Shown here: positions 32,234-40,562 of the stretch, one piece after another | Position numbering within the stretch: position 1 is the first letter of the stretch | How the letters are laid out: each line of letters opens with the position of its first letter | Assembly: GCA_018433085.1 (NCBI GenBank) | Contig: JAHDRW010000045.1 | Location: forward strand, 1-40,699 | Direction of reading: 5' to 3' | DNA from: Deltaproteobacteria bacterium | GTDB taxonomy: Bacteria > Desulfobacterota > Desulfomonilia > UBA1062 | Length of the DNA stretch: 40,699 nucleotides | Program-made: the position numbers and the translations under genes | The notes under the pieces: generated by a model | The model's input: the letters and a program-made list of their open reading frames with translations, nothing else | Told to the model about the DNA's origin: nothing | The model's database searches: none

Positions 32234-33197
32234 CACCCTCACCGCGCTTGAGGGCGTCCACGTGGGGCACTGCTCGGACCTGACCGGCGGCACCGGGGTC
32301 ACGGTCATCCTGTTCGAGCGCCCCGGCGTGGGAGCGGTCGATACCACCGGCATGGCGACCTCTTCCCGGCAGGTGGACTCCCTGGAGATGATGCACCCGG
32401 GCGTGGCCGTACATGGGGTGTGCCTGGCAGGCGGATCGGCCTTCGGCCTCGATGCGGCCACCGGCGTGGTCAGGTATCTCGAGGAGCAGGGTGTGGGCCT
32501 AGACCTCGCGGTGGCTCGGCTGCCTGTTGTCCCCACCGCGGTCATCTTCGACCTTTCGTTCATGGATTCCTCCGCCAGGCCGAGCCCGTCCATGGCGTAC
32601 GAGGCATGCCGCGCGGCATCGTCTCATCCGGTGGAACAGGGATGCGTGGGCGCAGGCACCGGAGCCACCTCCGGGAAGATCAGGGGCGTGCTCTCCGCCA
32701 CCAAGGCCGGCCTGGGATCGAGCATGGCAAGGGGAGACCGGGGTGTGCGCATGGGCTCCCTGGTCGTGGCCAATCCCTTTGGAGACGTGCTCGACGAGCA
32801 GGGGGGAATCATCGCCGGAGCACGGGAAGGCGCCGGATTCCTCAACTCGTTCGAGGCGATCCGCAAGGGCGAGGTCCGCACGAGAATGGGCGCACAGGGC
32901 AATACTACGCTATGCGTTCTGGTGACCGATGCCAGGCTGGACAAGGTCACGGCCATGCAGGTCGCCCGTATGGGCGGCAACGGCCTTGCCCGGCACATCT
33001 GCCCGTACAACACCCCCTTTGACGGTGATATGGTGTTCTGCTTTTCCATTGGAGACAAGGAGGTCCACCCCCTCCATCTCGGCGTGCTCGCCGCACAGGC
33101 GGCCAAGGATGCGCTGTTGAACGCGGTCCGCGATGCCTGCTCCATGGGCGGGCTCCCGGCGTCCAGGGACATCCTTGCAACAACCTTTCCCGGCTGA
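32199..33197 (+). CDS. P1-family peptidase (DmpA/L-aminopeptidase-like)
   Basis: A 327-332 residue member of the P1 (DmpA) family of N-terminal-nucleophile, self-processing aminopeptidases. Landmarks are NDTLTALEGVHVGHCSDLTG, VHGVCLAGGSAFGLDAATGV, PVVPTAVIFDLSF, VGAGTGATSGKIRGVLSATK and the cleavage region near LGSSMARGDRGVRMGSLVVA and RTRMGAQGNTTLCVLVTDAR, where autoproteolysis would free a catalytic Ser or Thr (the NTTL segment). Members cut D- or beta-amino-acid peptides; the natural substrate is unknown. The ATG at 32199 gives 332 residues and ATG at 32214 gives 327; ribosome sites do not decide. It overlaps dnaX, so translation is coupled. Confidence 0.9.
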   Translation: MVWSGMSNPVNDTLTALEGVHVGHCSDLTGGTGVTVILFERPGVGAVDTTGMATSSRQVDSLEMMHPGVAVHGVCLAGGSAFGLDAATGVVRYLEEQGVGLDLAVARLPVVPTAVIFDLSFMDSSARPSPSMAYEACRAASSHPVEQGCVGAGTGATSGKIRGVLSATKAGLGSSMARGDRGVRMGSLVVANPFGDVLDEQGGIIAGAREGAGFLNSFEAIRKGEVRTRMGAQGNTTLCVLVTDARLDKVTAMQVARMGGNGLARHICPYNTPFDGDMVFCFSIGDKEVHPLHLGVLAAQAAKDALLNAVRDACSMGGLPASRDILATTFPG

Positions 33198-33426
33198 TGC
33201 CGCAGCACTTTGTCAACGTTGACTCGCAAGGTTTTCCCAGTATGCCCCCTCATATCGTTAAACTGGGGCAGGCAGCCGCGGCCATGCCCCTTCAACGAAT
33301 CCACACGTTCAAAGCTGACGAGTCAGAACCTCTTTATCCAAATCATGGAGCCTCATGGATGCTCGATTCTCAAGAAGTGAAAACCGTTGACAAACCGGAG
33401 CGAGTTGAGTAGAAAAATATTCCCGT

Positions 33427-33503
33427 GGCGGAGTAGCTCAGTTGGTGAGAGCATGCGGCTCATATCCGCAGAGTCGGGGGTTCAAGTCCCTCCTCCGCTA
33501 CCA
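33427..33503 (+). tRNA. tRNA with anticodon CAT (Met elongator, or Ile2 if lysidine-modified)
   Basis: A complete cloverleaf of 77 bases including encoded CCA (33501-33503). Acceptor GGCGGAG (33427-33433) pairs with CTCCGCT (33493-33499) through a G-T first pair, and A at 33500 is the discriminator. The anticodon arm TGCGG/CCGCA (33454-33458/33466-33470) holds CTCATAT, giving CAT at 33461-33463. The first pair is not the mismatched C-A of initiator tRNA and there is no triple G-C run in the anticodon stem, so it is not the initiator. Elongator Met is favoured; Ile2 cannot be excluded. Confidence 0.92.
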
Positions 33504-33965
33504 CTCTTCCTTCCACTTCATATGCGTTTTTCTGCTTGAAATATTTTTTCTCTTTCTGTATCAGAAGAAGTATCTGAAATTGAATGCTTTGATATTTAGG
33601 AGAAATAATAGAATGATTTTCGTGGGTCAGGGCAAGAATTGTCATCACTCCTGGATCATGCGTGGACCATTCTCAATTGCGTGCATCACTCATTCATCCC
33701 ACAGGACCGGTGGTGAAAAAGGCCTCCCTTCCGTAATGCATCCCTGATCTCTCTGGCTCCGAAAAGCAATGTTGAAAGAGCCGGGATGGGCATATGCCGT
33801 TCCGGTGAAGAACGCGCATGGTGAACAGAACGGCAAGAGCGTGTTCTATTCAGACGGGAGCCATGCGGGGAAATCTATTCCGAGACAGCGGGCTTGATGC
33901 GGCACGTTGCAGAGCGGGCCGTCGCTCTCGGGATTTGCAATTATTTGTCGTGAGGAGGTACGAGA
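33504..33965. other. Non-coding stretch of about 460 bases
   Basis: No gene is seen. Short open frames on both strands have no recognisable content and most lie in the shadow of one another. I checked for the sigma-54-type pattern (GG-N10-GC) often found before PEP-CTERM genes; the nearest is off by one base near 33753-33766, so no promoter is claimed. The first 120 bases are AT-rich. The ribosome site AGGAGG before the PEP-CTERM gene is clear. Confidence 0.4.
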
Positions 33966-34691
33966 ATGAGAAATACGTGTGTACTTGTTGCGGCGTCATT
34001 GTCTGTTTTTTTTCAAGCTCTTGACCCCGCTCCTGCCCGGGCGGCTCCGATACTGATCGACTGGGCCTTCAATATCCGCGGGGAAACGTATGAGTCGTAT
34101 CCGGGCGACACGCTGCCCAGCGGGTTCGATGACTCGCTCTTTGACTGGGAGAGCGGGCTTGGAGAACTGTCGTTTCTTTATCATCCTGTAAGTCCCGGTT
34201 CTTCAAGCATCGTGGCGTTTTTTGATCACGAATTGAGTCCTGAAACCACGTCGTTTTTCTATAATGATTCTGGCATCTCGGGCGGCACCTTGTCGGCGGG
34301 TCAGACCTGGGAGATAGACGAGCCGGGTTATGTCTTTGGCGATATCTATTCCAATGTCCTATCCGGCACCCTCGACAACGAGAACACCGTGCCTAGAGGG
34401 CTTGAGAATGACGTATCCCTTGCCTTGGGCTGGAGTTTTTCTCTGAACGGGAACGAACAAGCTCTGATCAGATGGCATTTGACAGCCGATGCATCTTTCC
34501 TTGCCGGCTATACAGGATTTTACCTTGCGCAGATCAACGAGCTATCCCATGAGACGCTGTATTTCTATAGCGCTGTGGATATACGCGAGAAGGGTCCGGC
34601 CCCCGTGCCTGTACCCGAGCCTGCAAGCATGCTGTTGTTCGGTTTGGGCTCGGCAGTGGCTGTCAAGGTCGGAAGACGTATGCCGAGATGA
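33966..34691 (+). CDS. PEP-CTERM sorting-domain surface protein
   Basis: A 241-residue secreted protein. It has a signal peptide (MRNTCVLVAASLSVFFQALD, cleavage likely around ARA) and a C-terminal PEP-CTERM tag (VPEPASMLLFGLGSAVAVKV, then GRRMPR): the proline-glutamate-proline motif, a hydrophobic helix and an arginine-rich end. Exosortase/archaeosortase systems cleave such tags and anchor the protein in an exopolysaccharide matrix; no exosortase is visible in this window. The mature part (about 27-213) is beta-rich and acidic with no recognised domain. AGGAGG lies 7 bases upstream. Co-occurrence with a large polysaccharide locus is the classic genomic setting. Confidence 0.93.
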   Translation: MRNTCVLVAASLSVFFQALDPAPARAAPILIDWAFNIRGETYESYPGDTLPSGFDDSLFDWESGLGELSFLYHPVSPGSSSIVAFFDHELSPETTSFFYNDSGISGGTLSAGQTWEIDEPGYVFGDIYSNVLSGTLDNENTVPRGLENDVSLALGWSFSLNGNEQALIRWHLTADASFLAGYTGFYLAQINELSHETLYFYSAVDIREKGPAPVPVPEPASMLLFGLGSAVAVKVGRRMPR

Positions 34692-34820
34692 CAGTGCTAT
34701 CTTATTCAAAAAAGACCATGCAGTTCGGATTCAGAGTTTTTTCTCCTTCCTCTTCCCGGGCGCCTACTTCAGCGGGTACCGAGAAGTTGCAGGAGGAGTT
34801 TGAAATCAAATGATTCTTGA

Positions 34821-34850
34821 TGCCCCGCTGCTTGTAGCGGGGTTCTTCAT
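34821..34850 (+). repeat. Hairpin element (possible REP-like repeat) upstream of the giant protein gene
   Basis: CCCCGCT (34823-34829) and AGCGGGG (34836-34842) form a 7-base stem closed by GCTTGT, followed by TTCTTCAT. The surroundings resemble short interspersed GC-stem repeats of the REP/RAYT type known in many bacteria. It could also weakly terminate the preceding PEP-CTERM transcript, but there is no T tract. The stem ends 20 bases before the next ribosome site. Confidence 0.4.
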
Positions 34851-34877
34851 CTTGAACAGTGAGAAGGAGGTTTTGAT

Positions 34878-37800
34878 ATGGCGAGAGAGAACAGCGGTGT
34901 TTTCAGGCAATGGGTCAAGGTCCTGTGTTTGTGTATCATTCTGCAGGGGTTTTTCTTTCCGGGAGAGCGCCCTGATCAAGGGGTGAAGGCGCAGAGCTCA
35001 TTGCCCGGCATTCATTTCGCTCTGGGCCTGATGCGCCCGGTTCCCGCCCGGGCGGAAGGGCCTGTTGCCGCGGCCGGTGAATACGGGCCGTTTCAGAAGA
35101 ATCGACCCGTGGGCGGCGAGGTAAACCTGGACGGCTCCCAGTCCTCTCATGACGAGGGGACGGCTCTGCAATACGAATGGTTCGGTCCGTTTCCCAAGGT
35201 CACAGGCCCGAATCCCGCCGTTTTCATCCCTGAAGGGACATACACCATCTCGCTTTCCGTGAACGACGGTATCAGCCGCTCGGAAATCGACGAGTCAGTC
35301 ATCACCATCGAGCCCTGCTTCGATGTGATCGTAAGGGCCAAGCGGGACGTTGCACAACCCTACTGGCAGCACATATCGGGTGCCGAGCGCTACGATGTGT
35401 ACCGCACCGACGAGGACGACCCGTTCAGCTTTGTCAAGGTCGCCGAGATCGACCCAGCCTATACGACATTCTACGATACCTCGGTACAGAACGAGAAGAC
35501 GTACCTCTACGTGATCGGTGCCCTGGTGGAAGGCACATGGTGTTTCTCGGCAGTGGAAAGCGCACATCCCACGGTCTTGAGAACACGGGGAACCGTGAAC
35601 TACAACCCGGTAATCTACACTCCTCCAGTCACAAACGGCACGGCGGGCATCATGTATAACTTCACGACAAAGGCGGCAGACCCTAACTGCGACCCCCTTT
35701 CATACACCCTTACGAGTTTTCCTCCGGATATGTGGATCGACCAGTCGAACGGGCAGATTACCTGGCTGCCGGATGCCACCGGCGAATATCATGTCACTGC
35801 CCTGGTCAATGACGGAAAGGGCGGCACGGATACCCTGAGCTGGGCAATCGTGGTGGACGGTATCCCGCCCCTCAACCGGATCCCGGCAGCAGATGCGGGA
35901 GGCCCGTATTCCGGCGAGGTCAACGAGCCGATTGCGTTTGACGGCACCGGATCCCTCGATCCGGACAACGACCCGCTCACCTTTCACTGGGAATTCGGCG
36001 ACGGATCGTCCGGGAACGGGGCCTGTCCAATCCACGCATATCCGGCCCCGGGTACGTACACGGTAACGCTCACAGTATCCGACGGCAGGGGAGGGGAATC
36101 TTCCGACACCGCCACAGCCGATGTGGTTCAGTGCCGGCCTCCGTCGGTGAGCCTCTCCGCAGATGTGGCCGCCGTGCTGCCGGGGGGTGGGTGCACGCTG
36201 GTATGGACCTCGACGAACGCCCGGAGCGTGGAGATAGACAATGGGATCGGAACAGTGGGCACAGCGGGCACTGCCACGGTTCATCCCCAGGCCACAACAA
36301 CATACACGGCAACGGCCCAGGGGGATTGCGGCACGGCAACCGCATCGGTCACGGTCATCGTCCATCAACCCCCGACCGTGAATATCACGGCATCGCCCTT
36401 ATCCATCGTTGCCGGTCAGACATCGCAGCTGTCCTGGACATCCGCGAATGCCGATACGGTCGACATCGATCAGGGGATCGGGACTGTTCTTCCGGCAGGC
36501 TCCCTGCCCGTGTCGCCCACAACAACCATTTCCTATACCATCACGGCATCCGGCCCGGGCGGGACCGTGAGCGGGTCCGTGACCGTGACCGTGTATCAGC
36601 CTCCCGGGGTGAGCATATCGGTCCAGCCCCGAAGCATCATCGAAGGTGAGAGCGCGACGCTCACCTGGACATCGCAGCATGCCGACACGGCGCTTCTGGA
36701 CAACGGCATAGGCCCTGTGGATATAAGCGGTTCACTCGCGGTTTCGCCTTCAGAGACAACCACCTACACCATCACGGTCCAGGGACCCGGAGGTACATCG
36801 TCAGCAGATGCGACCGTCACCGTGTTCCATGAGCCCACGGTCACCATCACGGTCTCACCGAACCCCATCGACGCAGGGCAGGCCGCGATCCTTACCTGGA
36901 GCACCACGAACGCCGACTCCGCAACCATCGACCAGGGCATCGGTGCGGTTGGTGCCAGCGGCTCCATACCGGTGAGCCCTTGCGAGACCACCATCTACAC
37001 CATCACGGCAAGCGGGCCCGGCGGGACGGCCACAGCCGCTGTTACCTTGGAGGTGAACCGGCCCTGGCAACAGAGAAAACCATTGGCCTATATCCCGAAC
37101 AACTGGGCCAACGATGTCTCGGTCGTAGACATTCAAGAGTATGCCGTCATAGACCGCGTTCCGGTAGGGTATGACCCTTATGGCGTGGCGGTGAGCCCGG
37201 ACGGTGATCGGGTGTACGTGACGAGCACGGAAAACGGGATCTCCATCATCAATGCCGCAAATCACACCGTCATCGGGCAGATCCCCGTGGATGCGGACAC
37301 CCTTGCCGTAAGCCCGGATGGAACTCTGCTCTATGCTGTTTCACTATCGGATGACACCTTATACAGGGTCGATATCTCATCCGGGGAAGTGACGGGGGCG
37401 ATGGATACCGGTTCCGCTCCCCAGGGCATTGCGATAAACAGTGAGGGCACGCGCATATACATAACCTCCCTTGTGGACGGTACAATCAAGGTGATCGACA
37501 GCTCGACCATGAGCATCATCACCGCCATACGCATAACAGATCCAGAGGATCCGGTCTGGGACGTCGAAGTAAGCAATGACGGCTCAAGGGTATATGCCGT
37601 TTCATCTCGCTCGTGCAGGCTCAGTGTGATCGACGGTCAAACCAATTCCGTCATCCAGACCAGGGAATACCTGGAGATGGAGGCACAGGAATGCTATCTG
37701 GCGTTAAGTCCTGATGGCGAAAGAGTTGCTTTGAGCGATGTCTCGGAGGCGAATATCCCTCAAACCGTCTACATCATCGATAGCCGATCACTTGATATCC

Positions 37801-39755
37801 TGGAAGTCTACCCGGCGATATGGCCGTCTGATCTGGATTTTACCGCTGACGGGTCGCTTCTGTGCGTTGCGGATGCGTGGTTTGGTGAGGTCATGGTTTT
37901 CAATGACACGAACAACCTTGCAGGCACGGTCGGGCAGGATTTCGACGGGCCGTGCGCGGTCGGCCATTTCATTGCAGAGCACAAGGAGCGCGTCTCGGGC
38001 AGGGTCCTGGCAGATGGGAAAGGGGTCGAGGGAATCAGGGTGATCCTGTCGAACGGGCGGATCACCAGATGCCTCTCCACGGATGCTCAGGGTCAATATT
38101 TCTTCTATGTACCGGCGGGCCAGTACAGCGTTTCTTTCCCGGAAGAGGAATGCCTCGTGTCTGATCAGAGCCTCGACGTACTGGTTCTTGGCACGGAGGT
38201 GGCTGTTCCCGATGTAGAGGTCATCGTCAGCGCCAGGATCTGGCCAGAGCCGTACGCCGTCGTCTCGGGCCAGCCTGTGGTGCTGCACTGGAACACGGTC
38301 AAGGCGGAGAGCGTTTTCATTGATCACGGCATAGGCGGTGTGGGACCGGACGGCTCTCTGAGCGTCTACCCGGACGAGACGACAACCTACACCGTAACGG
38401 CTGCCGACAGCCAGGGAAGGACCGTGACGGACCGGGTAACGGTCACGGTTTACCGGCCGCCGACGGTGCACATCACGGCAGAGCCGCAGGCGGTCATCCA
38501 GGGCGGGGAGGTCACCTTGTCTTGGACGAGCAGCGATGCGGATACGCTCAGGCTTGAGTTCGAAGAGTATTCTCTTTCTGTAGAGCCGGCCGGAACACTG
38601 ACCGATATTCTGGAAGAAACATGCACTGTCACGATAACAGCGACTGGACCGGGCGGAACCGCAACCGATTCCGTCACGATAACGGTATATGTTCCGCCCA
38701 CGGTGACTGCTGCCGCAAATCCCGCCACCATCTACCCCGGTCAATCATCGGAGCTGAGCTGGACCTCTGCGGATGCCGAATCCGTGAGCATTGACAACGG
38801 AATAGGCGAGGTGGATCCGAACGGCTCCCTGACGGTAAGTCCCGGGCAGACCATGACATATACCGTCACCGCCGCCGGGCCGGGAGGCGTGAGGACCGTA
38901 TCGGCGACCGTGACCGTAAACAGCATCATCGGCATCAGTATCGATTCGCCCGTAAGCGGTGCTGTCATCAACCGTCCCGACATCTTGGTACAAGGAACGA
39001 TGAGCAACGCCTACGAAAACGAGACCGGTGTCACTGTCAATGGAACGCCCGCAGTGATTCATCAGGGCAGGTTCTTTGCGAATCACGTGCCGCTTGTCGA
39101 CGGAGAGAACATCATCATTGTCCACGCCGAGGACATCCAGGGAAATGTGCTCGACAGGAGCATTCTTGTCACTGCCGACACCACGCAGCCGTGCATCACC
39201 CTCTCGTCTATCGACTCGCTGGGGATAGCGCCGCTTGACACCTTTCTGCGGGTCGATTCCCTATTCACACCCGACAGGCTGACATTCACGGACACCGGCC
39301 CGGGCATTGTCCGGTATCTCGACGGCGCCGAAGCATACGAGCGCACTGCCGGCATCTTTAATCCCGGCGTCTACTACATAACGGCCCGGGCGTATTACGA
39401 AGGCTCTGTCTTCACGGATACCATCGGCGTGGCGGTTTACGATCAAAATGCGCTCGATGCAATGCTCCGGCAGAAATGGGAGGCTATGCGCACCGCGCTT
39501 CTGAACAACGAGATCGAGGCCGCTGTGGAAGACATCTCCAGCCGGACCCAAATCGACTATCAGGATATCTTCACTTCGCTCACCCCGGGGCATCGCGCCG
39601 ATCTTGCAGCCGAGCTTGAGGATATCCAGATCGTCAAGATGCGGGGTGTCTCGGTTGAATACGATATCCGGACCACCCGGGACGGGAGGCTCTGTTCCTT
39701 CCTCCTTCTCTTCGAGCTGGACGAAGACGGCAGATGGAAGATCGCCAGCTTCTAA
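34878..39755 (+). CDS. Giant secreted multidomain protein: PKD, seven Ig-like repeats and YVTN-type beta-propeller
   Basis: A 1625-residue protein with a signal peptide (hydrophobic core about 13-27, cut perhaps near residue 58 or earlier). Domains in order, by eye: Ig-like (about 62-145), FN3-like with RYDVYRTDEDDP (148-235), He_PIG-like (250-330), PKD with GGPYSGEVNEPIAFDGTGSL (about 336-417), four Ig-like repeats (421-728), a YVTN-type propeller of about seven blades with repeated VAVSPDG (729-1034), a carboxypeptidase-regulatory-like domain (1035-1115), three more Ig-like repeats (1116-1349), a glucodextranase-like domain (1350-1435) and an NTF2-like tail. No PEP-CTERM, LPXTG or membrane anchor was found. 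AAGGAGG lies 8 bases before the ATG. The architecture suggests a surface adhesin or sensor; the ligand is unknown. Confidence 0.87.
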   Translation: MARENSGVFRQWVKVLCLCIILQGFFFPGERPDQGVKAQSSLPGIHFALGLMRPVPARAEGPVAAAGEYGPFQKNRPVGGEVNLDGSQSSHDEGTALQYEWFGPFPKVTGPNPAVFIPEGTYTISLSVNDGISRSEIDESVITIEPCFDVIVRAKRDVAQPYWQHISGAERYDVYRTDEDDPFSFVKVAEIDPAYTTFYDTSVQNEKTYLYVIGALVEGTWCFSAVESAHPTVLRTRGTVNYNPVIYTPPVTNGTAGIMYNFTTKAADPNCDPLSYTLTSFPPDMWIDQSNGQITWLPDATGEYHVTALVNDGKGGTDTLSWAIVVDGIPPLNRIPAADAGGPYSGEVNEPIAFDGTGSLDPDNDPLTFHWEFGDGSSGNGACPIHAYPAPGTYTVTLTVSDGRGGESSDTATADVVQCRPPSVSLSADVAAVLPGGGCTLVWTSTNARSVEIDNGIGTVGTAGTATVHPQATTTYTATAQGDCGTATASVTVIVHQPPTVNITASPLSIVAGQTSQLSWTSANADTVDIDQGIGTVLPAGSLPVSPTTTISYTITASGPGGTVSGSVTVTVYQPPGVSISVQPRSIIEGESATLTWTSQHADTALLDNGIGPVDISGSLAVSPSETTTYTITVQGPGGTSSADATVTVFHEPTVTITVSPNPIDAGQAAILTWSTTNADSATIDQGIGAVGASGSIPVSPCETTIYTITASGPGGTATAAVTLEVNRPWQQRKPLAYIPNNWANDVSVVDIQEYAVIDRVPVGYDPYGVAVSPDGDRVYVTSTENGISIINAANHTVIGQIPVDADTLAVSPDGTLLYAVSLSDDTLYRVDISSGEVTGAMDTGSAPQGIAINSEGTRIYITSLVDGTIKVIDSSTMSIITAIRITDPEDPVWDVEVSNDGSRVYAVSSRSCRLSVIDGQTNSVIQTREYLEMEAQECYLALSPDGERVALSDVSEANIPQTVYIIDSRSLDILEVYPAIWPSDLDFTADGSLLCVADAWFGEVMVFNDTNNLAGTVGQDFDGPCAVGHFIAEHKERVSGRVLADGKGVEGIRVILSNGRITRCLSTDAQGQYFFYVPAGQYSVSFPEEECLVSDQSLDVLVLGTEVAVPDVEVIVSARIWPEPYAVVSGQPVVLHWNTVKAESVFIDHGIGGVGPDGSLSVYPDETTTYTVTAADSQGRTVTDRVTVTVYRPPTVHITAEPQAVIQGGEVTLSWTSSDADTLRLEFEEYSLSVEPAGTLTDILEETCTVTITATGPGGTATDSVTITVYVPPTVTAAANPATIYPGQSSELSWTSADAESVSIDNGIGEVDPNGSLTVSPGQTMTYTVTAAGPGGVRTVSATVTVNSIIGISIDSPVSGAVINRPDILVQGTMSNAYENETGVTVNGTPAVIHQGRFFANHVPLVDGENIIIVHAEDIQGNVLDRSILVTADTTQPCITLSSIDSLGIAPLDTFLRVDSLFTPDRLTFTDTGPGIVRYLDGAEAYERTAGIFNPGVYYITARAYYEGSVFTDTIGVAVYDQNALDAMLRQKWEAMRTALLNNEIEAAVEDISSRTQIDYQDIFTSLTPGHRADLAAELEDIQIVKMRGVSVEYDIRTTRDGRLCSFLLLFELDEDGRWKIASF
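36138..37061 (+). repeat. Tandem coding repeats: Ig-like units 1-4 (77 codons each)
   Basis: Four units of exactly 77 residues (residues 421-497, 498-574, 575-651, 652-728) follow each other without linker. Each has P-P-x-V at the start, LxWTSxNADxxxIDxGIG in the middle, GSxxVSP, TTTYTITAxGPGGT and a closing V-T-V-x-V. The units are clearly related but diverged, so this is old duplication rather than recent expansion. Confidence 0.85.
38223..38924 (+). repeat. Tandem coding repeats: Ig-like units 5-7
   Basis: Three more units of 78, 79 and 77 residues (about 1116-1193, 1194-1272, 1273-1349) carry the same markers as units 1-4. Unit 6 has lost the IDxGIG core, reading LRLEFEEYSLSV instead, with two extra residues. 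The array is split from units 1-4 by the propeller and the carboxypeptidase-regulatory-like domain. Confidence 0.82.
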
Positions 39756-39773
39756 AGAAAGGAGAACGACCGT

Positions 39774-40562
39774 ATGAACAGCTTCAAGTGGAGCAAGGGA
39801 CTGATCCTGGTTCTTATCCTTGCCCCGGCCCTGCTTTTCGGCTTTGACCTGCCCGGATACATGACCATGCACGGCAAGGTAATCGATGCAGACACGCTTG
39901 AACCCATAGAAGGGGCAGTCGTGTATGCCGTATGGAGGAAATGTCGTCCTGGCATAGGAAGCGGATCCTGTGGAACAGGTCCGGCCAAGGAAGTTCTCAC
40001 GGATGCTGAGGGCGAGTGGAGGATAACAGGCCCGAAAGGGAACGATGATCCTGGCTATATTCGTTCAATAATCGGGTACCTTATCTCATGGATTGGATCT
40101 CCTCGAATCGGGTATTACAAAGCGGGGTATTTCCCACATTTTACTGTGTTAGGCGGTTTTGCAGCTTATGCATACGTGAATAAAGCAGAGGATCTTGAAG
40201 GGATCATACTATACCGGATGGGAGACACGGAGGAAGAAAAGAGGAGATTTTTAGATAAATGGGGAGACTGCCATTGCTATCCTTTTATTCCGACCAAGAA
40301 TCCTGAGGAGAAGTTGCATATACTCGATTTTGATTTCCAATATCCGACGGATGTCAAGCGCATACCGAGTTTTAATGTAAGAACGCTATATGGAGTCATT
40401 GGTCTCAAGCGGGCCGTAACGCCTGCGGAGAAACGGGAGGCGAGGGGATTGGTACCATCCATGGTTACCTTGAAATCAAGGGAACTGCCCTTGTTGATGA
40501 AAGCGCTTGAAAATCAACCGTATAGTATTGAGGGGAGGAGGTACAATGATGTCCAGGGATAA
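39774..40562 (+). CDS. Secreted protein with N-terminal carboxypeptidase-regulatory-like fold
   Basis: A 262-residue protein. Residues 1-24 form a signal peptide (LILVLILAPALLFG core). Residues 30-90 read MTMHGKVIDADTLEPIEGAV then VYAVWR..., and LTDAEGEWRITGP, the pattern of carboxypeptidase-regulatory-like or Cna-B-like beta-sandwich domains. Four cysteines lie in this part and two (CHC) later. The C-terminal half (about 150-262) is not recognised. AAGGAGA lies 9 bases before the ATG and only 18 bases separate it from the giant protein gene, so the two are probably co-transcribed. The next gene starts inside its end. Confidence 0.8.
   Translation: MNSFKWSKGLILVLILAPALLFGFDLPGYMTMHGKVIDADTLEPIEGAVVYAVWRKCRPGIGSGSCGTGPAKEVLTDAEGEWRITGPKGNDDPGYIRSIIGYLISWIGSPRIGYYKAGYFPHFTVLGGFAAYAYVNKAEDLEGIILYRMGDTEEEKRRFLDKWGDCHCYPFIPTKNPEEKLHILDFDFQYPTDVKRIPSFNVRTLYGVIGLKRAVTPAEKREARGLVPSMVTLKSRELPLLMKALENQPYSIEGRRYNDVQG

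Noticed and set aside
33197..33412. 71-codon open frame after the P1 peptidase
   Set aside because: No ribosome site, no recognisable motif, and it starts at the stop of the peptidase gene; taken as chance.
33504..33965. Sigma-54-type promoter before the PEP-CTERM gene
   Set aside because: The closest GG...GC pair has nine instead of ten intervening bases and lacks the wider consensus.
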